A stretch of DNA of 64,000 bases from DAIOEK01 sp963721445 (GCA_963721445.1 CAVRIZ010000005.1:558001-622000); one strand, 5' to 3'. Shown: positions 43,781-54,062, counted from the stretch's first letter. The notes: a model not told the origin generated them from the letters alone. Numbers and translations: made by a program.

Positions 43781-44221
43781 CTACACCCCGTAAATAATTA
43801 CCCCACCCAGGAATCCCAGTACACTGGCGAGACCGAAACTCACAAAATACGCCAGCACATACCATACCCGGGAGCTGCGTCCATGGAACAGGTTTGGATT
43901 CTTCCAACGGATGATCGAAGTTGCGGTGGTGACAATAAACAGAATGATTGCCAGAATGATCTTGGCACCATAATTTGTCGCATGCCCATCGAAAAAGACG
44001 ATGTTATCTCGGATGCCGAGAATGGCAGCAACAATAGTACTTACCGCTGCTAGCGATATATCGGCAAAGGCAATTTTCTCAAGTAGATCGTTTTTTCGCC
44101 ATAATGCCAATAGGATGAAGAATAAGGCAGCGCCAGTCAGGGCTATCGGGAAATGGACTACCAATAAATGCGGGGGGTGTACTTTTGTCATTGCATGAAT
44201 GATTGTTTGAATTAGATCCAT
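43781..44221 (-). CDS. DUF2231-like small membrane protein
   Basis: About 146 aa with four hydrophobic segments: LLVVHFPIALTGAALFFILLAL, IAFADISLAAVSTIVAAILG, IILAIILFIVTTATSII and VWYVLAYFVSFGLASVLGFLGGVIIYG. HPPHLLVVHFPIAL near the start is the hallmark of the DUF2231 family, whose function is not known. GAGGAGGATCAA precedes the ATG at 44221; the frame opens upstream at 44242. It converges with the glucan-synthase gene. Confidence 0.8.
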   Translation of the reverse strand: MDLIQTIIHAMTKVHPPHLLVVHFPIALTGAALFFILLALWRKNDLLEKIAFADISLAAVSTIVAAILGIRDNIVFFDGHATNYGAKIILAIILFIVTTATSIIRWKNPNLFHGRSSRVWYVLAYFVSFGLASVLGFLGGVIIYGV

Positions 44222-44647
44222 TTGATCCTCCTCTGGATACACTTAATTCATTATAGGAATACTATGCAAGAATTACTTTAATCCATATAAGATTAGTGAA
44301 TGCTATTTTGATAAATAATATGGACTTGAAATGGACGTCTTAGAAATTACCCACAATCTTTGCCACGAAAACGGCAAATCGAATCCAGCAGGAACATACT
44401 TTGATGCTAGTTTTATGTTCAACCTCACATATTATTTGGCTGGTCATGGAGTACTAAAAAACAAGATCCACAATCGTAAATAGGTTAATAGATATCCCTA
44501 TTTGTATTTGCCACCTAACCCATTCATCGGATGTACAATAATTGGTGGCTGGTGATCCTTTATATTGTCACAGTGACCTGAAGACCAAACTGTTGTTTAC
44601 TTTTCTATCCATCTTCGTACTTGAATCTTCGAATTCTGGAGAAGTAA
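44222..44647. other. Divergent intergenic region without a recognised gene
   Basis: A 426-bp A/T-rich region between the DUF2231-like gene (minus) and the APC permease (plus). GCCACC near 44510 and GGTGGC near 44543 could pair across about 27 nt. I find no clear promoter and no copy of the conserved stress element. Confidence 0.5.
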
Positions 44648-46495
44648 ATGCTCAATAAAATCAAATACTTCTTTATCGGAGTCCCATTACCCAGTCAGAT
44701 GATGGCTGAGAAACGGCTCAATAAGATCAGAGCGTTGGCAGCTTTTTCGCCAGACGCTCTTTCATCTCTCGCATATGCCAATCAGGAAATTTTTCTAGGG
44801 TTAGTGATCGCAGGCTCCGCCGGATTATCCTTACAATTCCCGATCGCAGCCGCGATCACAGTTCTACTGTGTATTGTCGCCCTATCTTATGCCCAGACGA
44901 TCCGGGGATATCCCTCGGGCGGCGGTTCCTACGTGGTTGCACGCGAGAATTTGGGGACCCTTCCCGGTTTGGTGGCTGGTGGTGCATTATTGTTGGACTA
45001 CATCCTCACTGCAGCTGTCAGCCTGACAGCCGGGGTGGCGGCAATTTCTTCTGCTTTTCCACAACTCTGGCCATACAGGGTCTGGATAGCACTCGGGTTG
45101 CTTCTGCTGATTGGCTTACTCAATTTGCGCGGTTTACGAGAATCGGGAAGTTTCATGTCAATCCCGGTATACCTTTTCCTGTTCTCCTTTATTGGTATGC
45201 TTATTTATGGCGTTTATCTCGCAGCAACCGGAAATTCACTGCCAACGGCGGCGGTCGTCGCGATTCCACCAGCATTGGAACCCCTCTCCTTATTCCTGAT
45301 CCTGCATGCATTCTCGGCTGGATGCACAGCCTTAACTGGAATCGAAGCGATCAGTAACGGAGTAACCGCCTTCAAACCTCCGGAATGGATCAATGCCCGC
45401 AAGACATTAATCATTATGGCTATCCTGATGGCAGTCCTCTTCTTAGGGAGTATGGGGCTAATCCAATTTTTCGGTGTAGTTGGGGGACCTCAGGAGACGA
45501 TCTTATCCGCTTTGGCACGCCGGTTGGTTGGAACCGGTCCTTTTTATTACCTGGTGCAATTCTCCACTCTGGCGATTCTGGCCGTGGCAGCGAATACCAG
45601 CTTCGCCGGCTTTCCCCGTGTGACAGCAATCCTGGCTAAAGATAAATTCATGCCACGTCAGCTCTTTGTTGTTGGTGACCGGCTGGTTTTCCATAATGGC
45701 ATTCTCCTATTGATCACCCTGACAGCCGTCTTAATCGTTGCATTCAACGGAGACTCTCATGCCCTCGTTCCACTCTTTGCGGTTGGTGCCTTTACTGCCT
45801 TCACCCTCTCCCAGGCAGGTATGGTCATTCATTGGTATCGTCTGAAAGATAAAAACTGGCAAATTAAATCAGCAATCAATGGACTGGGCGCGTTCGTGAC
45901 CTTTGTTACGCTGATTGTAATTGGGGTGAGCAAGTTCCTCGGAGGAGCGTGGATCTCAGTGATAGTGATCCCGGGCTTAGTGCTCCTTTTCCTGAAGATC
46001 CGCAAGCATTACCAGCACGTCTCCGAACAGCTTACAATGCGAGGATTACCGCCTTCCCTACGTCCATTTCCAAGTCCGCGGGTAGTTATCCCCGTCTCGA
46101 GTGTCCACCGTGGAATGGTGAGCGCAGTTAACTTCGCGCGATCCATCTCAGATCGAGTCATCGGAGTATTCATAGATATCGATCCGGGACCGGATGAGGA
46201 TGAATTGCGCAGACGCTGGAATGATTGGTTTCCAGATATCGAATTTGTGGTTGTTCCCTCCCCGTATCGTTCTCTGGTAGAGCCATTACTTACTTTTTTA
46301 GAGCAAACGGACCTCGATCATAATGATGGACAACAAGCTATTCTGATTCTTCCTGAGCTGATACCTGCTTCCAGTTGGCAGGAAATATTACACAACCAAT
46401 CCGCTGAAGAGATCAAAAAGGCGTTGCTCTACCAGCGTCGCCAAAGTGGCTTGCAGCGAATTATCATCGACGTTCCATATCATTTGAAACGGTAA
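44648..46495 (+). CDS. APC-family amino acid/cation permease
   Basis: 615 aa with about 12 membrane segments to roughly residue 455. IRALAAFSPDALSSLAYANQEIFLGL, QTIRGYPSGGGSYVVARENLGT and ALTGIEAISNGVTAFKPPEW are typical of a large bacterial APC subgroup with a cytoplasmic tail. The C-terminal about 150 residues (VVIPVSSVHRGMVSAVNFARS onward) look like a soluble alpha/beta, UspA-like regulatory domain. The substrate is unknown. GGAG lies 6 nt before the ATG. Confidence 0.9.
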   Translation: MLNKIKYFFIGVPLPSQMMAEKRLNKIRALAAFSPDALSSLAYANQEIFLGLVIAGSAGLSLQFPIAAAITVLLCIVALSYAQTIRGYPSGGGSYVVARENLGTLPGLVAGGALLLDYILTAAVSLTAGVAAISSAFPQLWPYRVWIALGLLLLIGLLNLRGLRESGSFMSIPVYLFLFSFIGMLIYGVYLAATGNSLPTAAVVAIPPALEPLSLFLILHAFSAGCTALTGIEAISNGVTAFKPPEWINARKTLIIMAILMAVLFLGSMGLIQFFGVVGGPQETILSALARRLVGTGPFYYLVQFSTLAILAVAANTSFAGFPRVTAILAKDKFMPRQLFVVGDRLVFHNGILLLITLTAVLIVAFNGDSHALVPLFAVGAFTAFTLSQAGMVIHWYRLKDKNWQIKSAINGLGAFVTFVTLIVIGVSKFLGGAWISVIVIPGLVLLFLKIRKHYQHVSEQLTMRGLPPSLRPFPSPRVVIPVSSVHRGMVSAVNFARSISDRVIGVFIDIDPGPDEDELRRRWNDWFPDIEFVVVPSPYRSLVEPLLTFLEQTDLDHNDGQQAILILPELIPASSWQEILHNQSAEEIKKALLYQRRQSGLQRIIIDVPYHLKR

Positions 46496-46626
46496 GCTGG
46501 TATAAATCCTTTGGGTATTTCAATACTCTTTTCGGATTATCTGCCGGATTAATATACCAATTTCACCCGACTGTTTTTCCGCCGAGTATCCAGCTACCTC
46601 TATATTATTGTTTAATGAAATGAAAT

Positions 46627-48189
46627 TTACCCGCTGCGAAGCATGGCTTCGGACATGGATACGCCAGCCATCATTAGACCGATCTGTTCGACGGTCGCCT
46701 GGTCTCGCTCCACGATCCCCATGATCTTGCCTTCATACAAAACCGCGATCCGATCCGAGAGCACCCGGATCTCGTCCAGGTCTTCAGAGATTAACAAGAT
46801 GGCAGTCCCTTCTTCGCGTTGCTGTAACAGGCGCTGATGGATGTACTCTGTCGCCCCAATATCCACTCCTCGGGTGGGCTGCGCAGCGATCAACACCTTT
46901 GGTTGACGGGATAATTCACGAGCCATGATCAGTTTCTGTATGTTCCCCCCAGACAGGTTCTTGATTGGAGTATCGAGGTTGGGAGTTTTTACATTGAAAT
47001 TTTGAACCAGTTCGTTGGCAAAAGTAAGCATCCGTGGAAAATCGAGGAAAATTCCGTGGGTATATTTGGGTGAGGCATGGTCATGCAGAAATACATTTTC
47101 TTGCACGGAGAATTCGCGAATGGCTCCGTCACGCATCCGTTCTTCTGGAATATAAGCCAGACCAGAATCAACCCTTTCCTTCAGCGCCAGATGGTTTATA
47201 TCCACTCCATCCAGGATGATAGCGCCTGAAATTGTTTTTCTCACCCCTGCCAGACATTCCGCCAATTCGCGTTGGCCGTTGCCAGATACACCAGCCAATC
47301 CGACAATCTCACCGCTGTGAATTTGAAGGTCAATTCCACGTAAAGCCTCGGTACCCCGGTCTCCCATCGCCCGTAGCTCTCTAATTTCCAATCGCAATGG
47401 TCCGCTTTTAAGCGGTTGAGGAGCGAGCGGACGGACATCGCGCCCAACCATCATTTTGACCAACTCATTGCGAGTCACTTCCGAAGTAGGACGGGTTCCA
47501 ATGATGCGTCCATCACGCAGAACGGTTACCCGACTGCTGATGGTCATAACCTCATGCAATTTGTGGGAGATAAAAATTAACGTATGCCCATCACCGACCA
47601 TCTTTTTAAGGGTTAGAAAAAGGTCGTTGACTTCCTGGGGAGTGAGAACCGCGGTCGGTTCATCCAGGATGATCAGGCTGGCACCACGGTATAAGGCTTT
47701 GATTATTTCCACCCGCTGCTGCTCGCCAACCGACAACTGCCAGACATAAACAGAAGGATCTACAACCAAGCCATATAATTGGGATAATTCGCGAATTCGG
47801 GCAGAAACCTGCTCCAGGTCCAGCATCGGTTCACGGCTGGATCGCAGACCCAGCGCCACATTTTCAGCCACGGTCAGAGTCGGCACAAGCATGAAGTGCT
47901 GGTGAATCATACCGATCCCAACCTCAATGGCATCCGCTGGTGAATTGAAGGTGTGCGGTTTACCATTGATCAGGATATCACCGTTGTCAGGTCGATACAT
48001 TCCATATAGCTGGCGCATCAGGGTGCTTTTACCGGCACCGTTTTCACCCAGTAACGCATGCACCTCGCCCTGATTCACATCAAAACACACCCGATCGTTC
48101 GCCATCACACCCGGGAAGCATTTGACGATGTTCCGCATCTCAACCCGTTGGATCTGCCTTTTGTCGTTTATGGGTGCGTCAGATATCAT
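46627..48189 (-). CDS. BMP-type (nucleoside-like) ABC transporter ATP-binding protein
   Basis: 520 aa, tandem ABC ATPase as in RbsA/NupO/YufO. The first domain has Walker A GENGAGKST, signature LSVGEQQRVEIIKAL and Walker B LIILDEPTAVL. The second has degenerate Walker A GVSGNGQREL and NLSGGNIQKLIMARELSR, with AAQPTRGVDIG in place of the usual DEP. It drives the permease pair 49444-51497. It is the last gene of the operon and is separated from the binding-protein gene by a long hairpin. Confidence 0.93.
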   Translation of the reverse strand: MISDAPINDKRQIQRVEMRNIVKCFPGVMANDRVCFDVNQGEVHALLGENGAGKSTLMRQLYGMYRPDNGDILINGKPHTFNSPADAIEVGIGMIHQHFMLVPTLTVAENVALGLRSSREPMLDLEQVSARIRELSQLYGLVVDPSVYVWQLSVGEQQRVEIIKALYRGASLIILDEPTAVLTPQEVNDLFLTLKKMVGDGHTLIFISHKLHEVMTISSRVTVLRDGRIIGTRPTSEVTRNELVKMMVGRDVRPLAPQPLKSGPLRLEIRELRAMGDRGTEALRGIDLQIHSGEIVGLAGVSGNGQRELAECLAGVRKTISGAIILDGVDINHLALKERVDSGLAYIPEERMRDGAIREFSVQENVFLHDHASPKYTHGIFLDFPRMLTFANELVQNFNVKTPNLDTPIKNLSGGNIQKLIMARELSRQPKVLIAAQPTRGVDIGATEYIHQRLLQQREEGTAILLISEDLDEIRVLSDRIAVLYEGKIMGIVERDQATVEQIGLMMAGVSMSEAMLRSG

Positions 48190-48277
48190 AGACCTGCCTC
48201 AATTATGGTAGGACGGATGAAATTAACTGGAATTGGATCCAATAAATAAATTCAATACCCTAAAAATCATCTACGTG

Positions 48278-48316
48278 CTGGACCCTCTCCATATCTTCTC
48301 TACGGAGAGGGTCCAG
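48278..48316 (-). terminator. Intercistronic hairpin after the BMP binding-protein gene
   Basis: A perfect 13-bp stem CTGGACCCTCTCC (48278-48290) and GGAGAGGGTCCAG (48304-48316) with a 13-nt loop. A T run occurs only about 12 nt later on the minus strand (GATTTTTAG). It sits between the binding-protein and ATPase genes, so it is likely a partial terminator or mRNA-stabilising structure. Confidence 0.7.
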
Positions 48317-48327
48317 TAATTTATAAA

Positions 48328-49410
48328 TTACGGAGTGACGACGACGGTGCCTGCGATGATATCTTCGATCGCTTTGTCACCAGCGGCTTTGACGTCGGCA
48401 GAAAGTGCGTAACCGGGATTGTAGGCAATCTTGAGACCATCATTTTTCAGCTGTAGAATGTAGGTCTGCCCACCCAGGGTACCTGCCAGGTGATTGGCAA
48501 TGATTTCCTTAACCATGCCCGACCAGTCGTATACCTGGCTGGCTACTACCAGTTCAGGAGCCAGGGAGGATTGATCCTGTTGAGTTCCAAACCACAAAAC
48601 CTTACCAGCTTCCTTGGCGGCGCCGATGGAGCCAACCACGGATTGCGATGAACCGGTCAGGATGTCAGCGCCGGCAGCTATGTGAGTCTTGGCAGCTTCG
48701 GTCATAAGAGCAACGTCAGAGAATGAACCTGTCCAGGTCTTGGATACATTGATGGTCGGGTCGACTGAAGCAACACCCTGGGTGAAACCGTCAATATAAG
48801 TCTTGGCATCACCAACTTCCACTGGACCAGTTACGCCGATGGTTTTGCTGGTGGTGAGTTTGGCAGCCAGTACACCGTTCACATAGCCACCCTGTTCAGC
48901 AGCCGCAGTGTAAGCATACACATTGGGCATGCCGAACGTGTTGACATCGGTACCCCAGGCGAATGTGACATCCGGGAAATCGGGGGCGATTTCCTGTACG
49001 GATGAACCATACTGTGAGCCATGAGCGATCACAACATCAAATCCCTGGCTGGCATAGTCGCGAATGGCGGCTGCGGCATCGGGTACTTTGAACATACCCT
49101 CAGAGTATTTAATTTCGAGGGCTTTTTCGCCACCCATCTCAGCCTGAACAGCAACCAAAGCATTCCACATAGACTGGCTGAAAGCCACGTCTGTGATCGC
49201 GCTCGGCATCACGACTGCGATTCGGAATGTCTCCACAGGAGCGACTGTCGGCGCGGGTGCTTCCGTGGCCACAACGACTGGTGCTGCGGTTGGCGCGGCA
49301 GGTGGTTGGGTTGGTACTACTGGCGCTGCGGTGGGCGCTGGGGTTGGAGTGGTGCAGGCAGTAACGAGAACCGTCAATAAAACCAATACTACGATCAAAC
49401 GCTTAAACAT
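48328..49410 (-). CDS. BMP-family ABC transporter substrate-binding lipoprotein
   Basis: 360 aa. Lipoprotein signal with lipobox LVTAC (residues 15-19), a Pro/Thr/Ala linker to about residue 60, then the BMP (PnrA-like) domain: FRIAVVMPSAITDVAFSQSM, GFDVVIAHGSQYGSSVQEIA and FAWGTDVNTFG. Relatives bind purine nucleosides or other ribosides. AGGAGG precedes the ATG. It lies 33 bp after the second permease gene. Confidence 0.92.
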   Translation of the reverse strand: MFKRLIVVLVLLTVLVTACTTPTPAPTAAPVVPTQPPAAPTAAPVVVATEAPAPTVAPVETFRIAVVMPSAITDVAFSQSMWNALVAVQAEMGGEKALEIKYSEGMFKVPDAAAAIRDYASQGFDVVIAHGSQYGSSVQEIAPDFPDVTFAWGTDVNTFGMPNVYAYTAAAEQGGYVNGVLAAKLTTSKTIGVTGPVEVGDAKTYIDGFTQGVASVDPTINVSKTWTGSFSDVALMTEAAKTHIAAGADILTGSSQSVVGSIGAAKEAGKVLWFGTQQDQSSLAPELVVASQVYDWSGMVKEIIANHLAGTLGGQTYILQLKNDGLKIAYNPGYALSADVKAAGDKAIEDIIAGTVVVTP

Positions 49411-49443
49411 TTTGGTTCCTCCTAAAGGGTGAATTGGGGTTGA

Positions 49444-50376
49444 TTAACTCTCGCCTCTTTCAAAAGGCTTGTTCAATGCAGCCGGCTGTCGAACACGATT
49501 GATGGTGATAGCCAACGCTGCAATTGTCAATAAGTAAGGGAGCATGATCGCGACGTCCGATGGTATTTTTACTCCCAGCACCTGCATCCAAAGCTGAAAC
49601 GCGTTAACGGTGCTAAATAATAACGCGCCCCATAAAATACCCACCGGTTTCCAGCCGCCAAAATATACCAATGCCACGGCGATAAACCCTTGCCCGGCGG
49701 TAAGATTATCCTGGAACAGGTTCAACAATGAGATGGACAACGATGCGCCGGCGATTCCAGCCAGCATCGCGCCAATACAGACACTTGTATAGCGTACCCG
49801 GTCTACATTAACACCAAGTGAGTCTGCTGCGGCGGGATTTTGCCCGACAGATTTTATTCGTAAGCCCCAGGTGGTTTTTTCCATTACCCACCAGGCAACT
49901 GGTACCAGCAGAAATGCGCCATATACCAGCAAACTGTGATTGAAGAAAATATCGCCAACCACAGGAATACTGCTGAGAAGAGGAATTTTCACAGGCTGAA
50001 AACCAGTAACAGTTTTGACAGTGCCGATGGTAGTCTTAAACAACAGGCTCGATAGACCAAGACCAAACATATATAACCCAATCCCGCTGATGCCTTGTTC
50101 GGCTTTGAGGGTGACGCTGATAAATGACATCAACAAACCCATCAGCAGACCAACCACAATCCCAGCCAGCAATCCCAACCAGATATTTCCAGTATTAAGC
50201 ACGATGTAGAAGGAAGCGTAAGCGCTGATGAGCATAATTCCATCGACGCCCAGGTTGACCACTCCAGAGCTTTGCGAGAAAGCCTCGCCGATAGCAGCGT
50301 ATAAATAGGGAGTAGCCAGACGGATGGCGGAAGTGAGAATCCCGGCTAATACGCTGAGTTGGAATACATCACTCAT
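49444..50376 (-). CDS. BMP-type ABC transporter permease 2 (NupQ-like)
   Basis: 310 aa, BPD-transp-2 permease with about 8 membrane segments. MSDVFQLSVLAGILTSAIRL, SQSSGVVNLGVDGIMLISAY and AGQGFIAVALVYFGGWKPVG are typical of the second permease in nucleoside (NupPQ/YufPQ) systems. The frame opens at 50427, but the ATG at 50376 has AGGAGG 6 nt upstream and overlaps the stop of the first permease in ATGA, so it is the start. Confidence 0.92.
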   Translation of the reverse strand: MSDVFQLSVLAGILTSAIRLATPYLYAAIGEAFSQSSGVVNLGVDGIMLISAYASFYIVLNTGNIWLGLLAGIVVGLLMGLLMSFISVTLKAEQGISGIGLYMFGLGLSSLLFKTTIGTVKTVTGFQPVKIPLLSSIPVVGDIFFNHSLLVYGAFLLVPVAWWVMEKTTWGLRIKSVGQNPAAADSLGVNVDRVRYTSVCIGAMLAGIAGASLSISLLNLFQDNLTAGQGFIAVALVYFGGWKPVGILWGALLFSTVNAFQLWMQVLGVKIPSDVAIMLPYLLTIAALAITINRVRQPAALNKPFERGES

Positions 50377-51497
50377 GCCTGTTCCTCCTGGCTTTTCGTC
50401 GCAGACATCTGACGTCGAGCCGCCCATCTACGAGACCATAATGCAGATCCAACCACAAAGAGCACTACCAATCCCAGGATGGCATCGATCAATGAATTAG
50501 GCACCTGTACAGCTCGCTGCATCTTATCCCCACCCACCAGCAATGCCCCAAAGAGGATGGAAGCCGGGATAGTTCCCAGAGGATGTAATCCTCCAAAGAG
50601 AGCGGCAACGATACCCGAGAAACCGTATCCGCTGGTTATCCCTTCCAATAATCGATGTTGCACACCGAGCACTTCAATTGCTCCGGCAATTCCGGCAAAT
50701 CCACCCGCCAAAGTGAGCGAGAGAGCCTGATTGAATGGCACATTAATACCTGAGAAGCGAGCGGCATCCGGATTGAAACCAACCGCCCGGATGCGATATC
50801 CGATGGTGGTACGCCAGAGGAAAATATAAACAATGATTGCCAGAACAACGGCAATAAAGGAGCCTGTGTGAAGTAACGTCTGCGGGATCAGCCGTGTCAA
50901 CCACACCTGTTGAGGCAATCGTTCAGATTGCGCGAGGTAAGTTCCTGCAGTTATGCCAGCCGGATCCATGAGGACCGAGCGGATCAACAGGTTCATCAAT
51001 TGCAGTGCAATCGCATTCATCATGACCGTGGTCAGGATTTCGTTGACTTTTAATTTTGCTTTGAGGATACCGGGGATAAAGCCCCACACAGCCCCAGCCA
51101 TAAAACCTACCAGGAGTGTGGTCGGGACAAGGACCCAGCCCGGCCATGTTCTAAATGTGAGTGGAAACCAGGTCGCTGCCAGCGCCCCGGCGATGATCTG
51201 CCCTTCACCTCCAATATTGATCACACTTGCCCGGAAGGCAATACAGATCCCCAGACCAACTAACAGTAAAGGTGTGGCTTTTACAAGCGTCTGAGTGATA
51301 CCCGAGACACTACCAAATGCGCCGCCAACCATTTCAGCATACGCTTTTAATGGGTTCACTTTCAGAAAGAGAAGCATGATGGCCCCGATAAAAAGGGCAA
51401 ACATCATTCCAGCCAGTGGAAGCAGCGCATTAAAAAATAATCCAGAAAATTCTAATCGTCGGGCACGAATGGCTTTTTCGTCTTTCTCTGACGGCAT
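50373..51497 (-). CDS. BMP-type ABC transporter permease 1 (NupP-like)
   Basis: 374 aa, BPD-transp-2 permease with an extended cytoplasmic N terminus (1-25). VINIGGEGQIIAGALAATWF, LKAKLKVNEILTTVMMNAIALQLMNLLIR and VAALFGGLHPLGTIPASILFGAL are conserved in NupP/YufP proteins. It is the first gene of the importer operon; AGGAG lies about 9 nt before the ATG. The upstream 270 bp hold the operon promoter region, but I cannot fix its -35 and -10. Confidence 0.92.
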   Translation of the reverse strand: MPSEKDEKAIRARRLEFSGLFFNALLPLAGMMFALFIGAIMLLFLKVNPLKAYAEMVGGAFGSVSGITQTLVKATPLLLVGLGICIAFRASVINIGGEGQIIAGALAATWFPLTFRTWPGWVLVPTTLLVGFMAGAVWGFIPGILKAKLKVNEILTTVMMNAIALQLMNLLIRSVLMDPAGITAGTYLAQSERLPQQVWLTRLIPQTLLHTGSFIAVVLAIIVYIFLWRTTIGYRIRAVGFNPDAARFSGINVPFNQALSLTLAGGFAGIAGAIEVLGVQHRLLEGITSGYGFSGIVAALFGGLHPLGTIPASILFGALLVGGDKMQRAVQVPNSLIDAILGLVVLFVVGSALWSRRWAARRQMSATKSQEEQA

Positions 51498-51722
51498 AAA
51501 GAAAAACTCCTGTCGACGAATAAATCTGTGATGCTGTTATTAGTATGACATTTTATCTTGCATTGCTTAAAACAACATGTAAGGATTCTATACTAAGTTG
51601 GCAAAAAACGGGGGGATTGAATTGGACAAAGAAGAATATACCCTGCCATAGGAATATTGTCAATTGAAATGGTGGAAAATTACACAAGATTAATGGGGAA
51701 TCATCTGATCTGTATGTGAATC

Positions 51723-51755
51723 AAATAGGAGGAGCTCTTTTAGCTCCTCCTATTT
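51723..51755 (-). terminator. Terminator of the sigma factor/propeller operon
   Basis: A perfect 14-bp stem AAATAGGAGGAGCT (51723-51736) and AGCTCCTCCTATTT (51742-51755) with loop CTTTT, 16 bp past the stop at 51771. T/A-rich flanks on both sides would allow action in both directions. Confidence 0.8.
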
Positions 51756-51770
51756 TAAGCGATTGAAATT

Positions 51771-54062
51771 TTATGGAAGCCAAGTGGTGACGTACCCTTT
51801 AAGGGATGTCAGTGGGATGATCTCACAGGTGTCGACCTGGGTTAGCGCCAATACCGGGATATCCGGTGAAAAAGTCTCATCATGAACGCTTGCGACCAGC
51901 CATTTGCCATCCGGGCTCCATTGTGGGACAGTTGTGACGATGGGTGAAGTATCCACCACCAATTTCGAACTGGACCCATCCAGGTTTGCAACAAATATGG
52001 CATAGTGATCGCCAGGCAGCATCTCTTGATAAGCGACCTTTGTCCCATCCGGTGAAACAGCCACACTCGCGTTATGATAATTCACCATAAAAAGCGAAGT
52101 CACCTTCCCCGACTGGATTTCGATTTTCCGTACAGATGCACCTTCGGGTGTCTGAACGGTATAAACCAGGCTTTGTCCGTCCGGCATCCAGGATTGAGCT
52201 GTATTGGCATCTGCATTCGCCAGCAAGGCTTTTTGCCCCGAGCCATCCGGATTGGCCAGCATCAGGTTGTAAGGTCCGGGACCGCCAATCAACCCGGATT
52301 CAGGACCACGAGTGAACGCAATTTTGCTTCCGTCCGGAGACCAGATCGCTCCACGGTCATTCTTGCCTGTGCCTTCAAAGGGCGTACTGAGTCCTGAGGT
52401 GAGATCGATGCGTTGCAGACTGGCATCTCCGGAGTAGATAGCCGAGCTTCCATCGGGTGAGAGTGTGATGTCAGCTCCCACCGCGAGCACTTTCCAACTC
52501 TTATCATTCGGTTTTGCTGTCATCACGTGGAATTTCTGATCGGATACCAGGTAGTTATAAAATCCCAGCGTTCCGCCCAAGCCTGTCGGTAGAGCAACTG
52601 GCTTTTCCACTGCATTTTGCCACGTAGCTTGCGTCAAGCAGGCGCTTGTAGTGAGGGTGGGCAATTTACCATCCGCGAAGGGGGGTAATTCCACGCTCAC
52701 CTCCCACGGTCCCGCGATATTCACTGAAACACCGGCAAGGGTGAGTTGGATGGGTCCGGTTGGGAATCCATCCTGATAGGTAAATCCATACAATTCGTCA
52801 CTGCCACCGCCACCCATCAATGGGTGGTCAAAGTCCATGAGATTCACCCCTCTGATATCGTCTGGCTTTTCGATTATGAAGGACAGGCCATCACCATCCG
52901 CGTTCAACTGAGCGCTCTGAATTAGGATCGTTTTACCTCCAATTTGAAGGGATTGATTCAACACCCATGTCTGACCTGGTTGCGGATTGGATCCTGGATC
53001 AAAGCTAAATTGATAATTCGGGCTCAGCCCAACCCAGACCGAATCCACGGTCAGGGTTGCTTTTCCGGGGATATACCGGGTATCGGTTCGGTAAGCCCAT
53101 AACAGTTCAGAAGGCTTCGTCCGCGCTTGCGATTCTGTCAGGGATGGCTCCCACACCAAAGGAATCTCCATTCCGCTGGCATCGCGCAGGTGGATGGTCG
53201 AATCATCAAGTGGTTCGATTCGGTTGCCGGTGGACTGGCTGCCGATGGTTCCAAACAGAATGATATGTTCGTCCGTTTGTATGTACTTATCCAATGTCAA
53301 GGATATATCATCCATTGAGAGAGTCCCGCCCTGCGTTTCCTGAGTTGGTTTTACCGGAACTTTCACGGTCGGCAATGGAACCGGCGTTGGAAAATCCACC
53401 ATTGGATACACAGTCATATCCGCCGGCGCCTCGATGAAATCGAGCGCAACCACCACATTCGCTAAAGCTGGAGTTTCTGCTGTCAACTCGAGGCAGGAGA
53501 ATACCATTTCCGCCGAGTGCACATCCGCTGGGAGAGCCGGATACTCCAATCGCCTACTATACCCACTGACCCAACTGTCACCTGAAGCCACCCGACCTTC
53601 AAGCTGGGCGCCGTCCGGCAGGAGCAGCACCGGGAGGTGATGGCACCTATTCAGTTTTAATGGATCAGTGCTGAAATCTGACGATGGGATGTTCTCCACC
53701 TGGTACGTCAGGACGGTATGTTCCCCATCCACGACGCCTTGAAGTGCGGTGATGCTTGTTTCACCCCGGGTTATTTTCACCGGATCTTTGAGGATACGTA
53801 AGGGTGTGTCATTATCCACCAGCCCTGTGCCGGGGATGTATCCAAGCAACCGTTGCATTGCCTTGGCAATTCCAGGGTTGGTCATAAAGACCATGATCAG
53901 TATGGCTAAGCCAAGGATTGCTGATAAAACATATCTCGTTTTCATTGCTTTCTGGTTTTCCTTCCTTACTCTGGCTAGGATGCCTGAAGTAAGGTTGATA
54001 TCTGCCCGTGTATGTTGTTGGGCAATTTCATCTAAAACTTGATGGGGCGTTTTTATATTCAT
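51771..54062 (-). CDS. Membrane-anchored protein with DUF4179-like region and C-terminal TolB/WD40-like propeller
   Basis: 763 aa. A cytoplasmic N terminus (1-42) is followed by one membrane segment (about 43-62, YVLSAILGLAILIMVFM). The extracytoplasmic part begins with a DUF4179-like region (about 75-200) and a second beta domain (about 230-350). It ends with TolB-type propeller repeats (about 530-760) marked by WSPDGSKIAF, WMPDGQSLVY, VSPDGTKVAY and WSPDGKWLVA. Its start overlaps the ECF sigma stop by 4 bp, so it is presumably the regulator of that sigma factor. No HxxxCxxC zinc anti-sigma motif is visible in the short N terminus. Confidence 0.8.
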   Translation of the reverse strand: MNIKTPHQVLDEIAQQHTRADINLTSGILARVRKENQKAMKTRYVLSAILGLAILIMVFMTNPGIAKAMQRLLGYIPGTGLVDNDTPLRILKDPVKITRGETSITALQGVVDGEHTVLTYQVENIPSSDFSTDPLKLNRCHHLPVLLLPDGAQLEGRVASGDSWVSGYSRRLEYPALPADVHSAEMVFSCLELTAETPALANVVVALDFIEAPADMTVYPMVDFPTPVPLPTVKVPVKPTQETQGGTLSMDDISLTLDKYIQTDEHIILFGTIGSQSTGNRIEPLDDSTIHLRDASGMEIPLVWEPSLTESQARTKPSELLWAYRTDTRYIPGKATLTVDSVWVGLSPNYQFSFDPGSNPQPGQTWVLNQSLQIGGKTILIQSAQLNADGDGLSFIIEKPDDIRGVNLMDFDHPLMGGGGSDELYGFTYQDGFPTGPIQLTLAGVSVNIAGPWEVSVELPPFADGKLPTLTTSACLTQATWQNAVEKPVALPTGLGGTLGFYNYLVSDQKFHVMTAKPNDKSWKVLAVGADITLSPDGSSAIYSGDASLQRIDLTSGLSTPFEGTGKNDRGAIWSPDGSKIAFTRGPESGLIGGPGPYNLMLANPDGSGQKALLANADANTAQSWMPDGQSLVYTVQTPEGASVRKIEIQSGKVTSLFMVNYHNASVAVSPDGTKVAYQEMLPGDHYAIFVANLDGSSSKLVVDTSPIVTTVPQWSPDGKWLVASVHDETFSPDIPVLALTQVDTCEIIPLTSLKGYVTTWLP

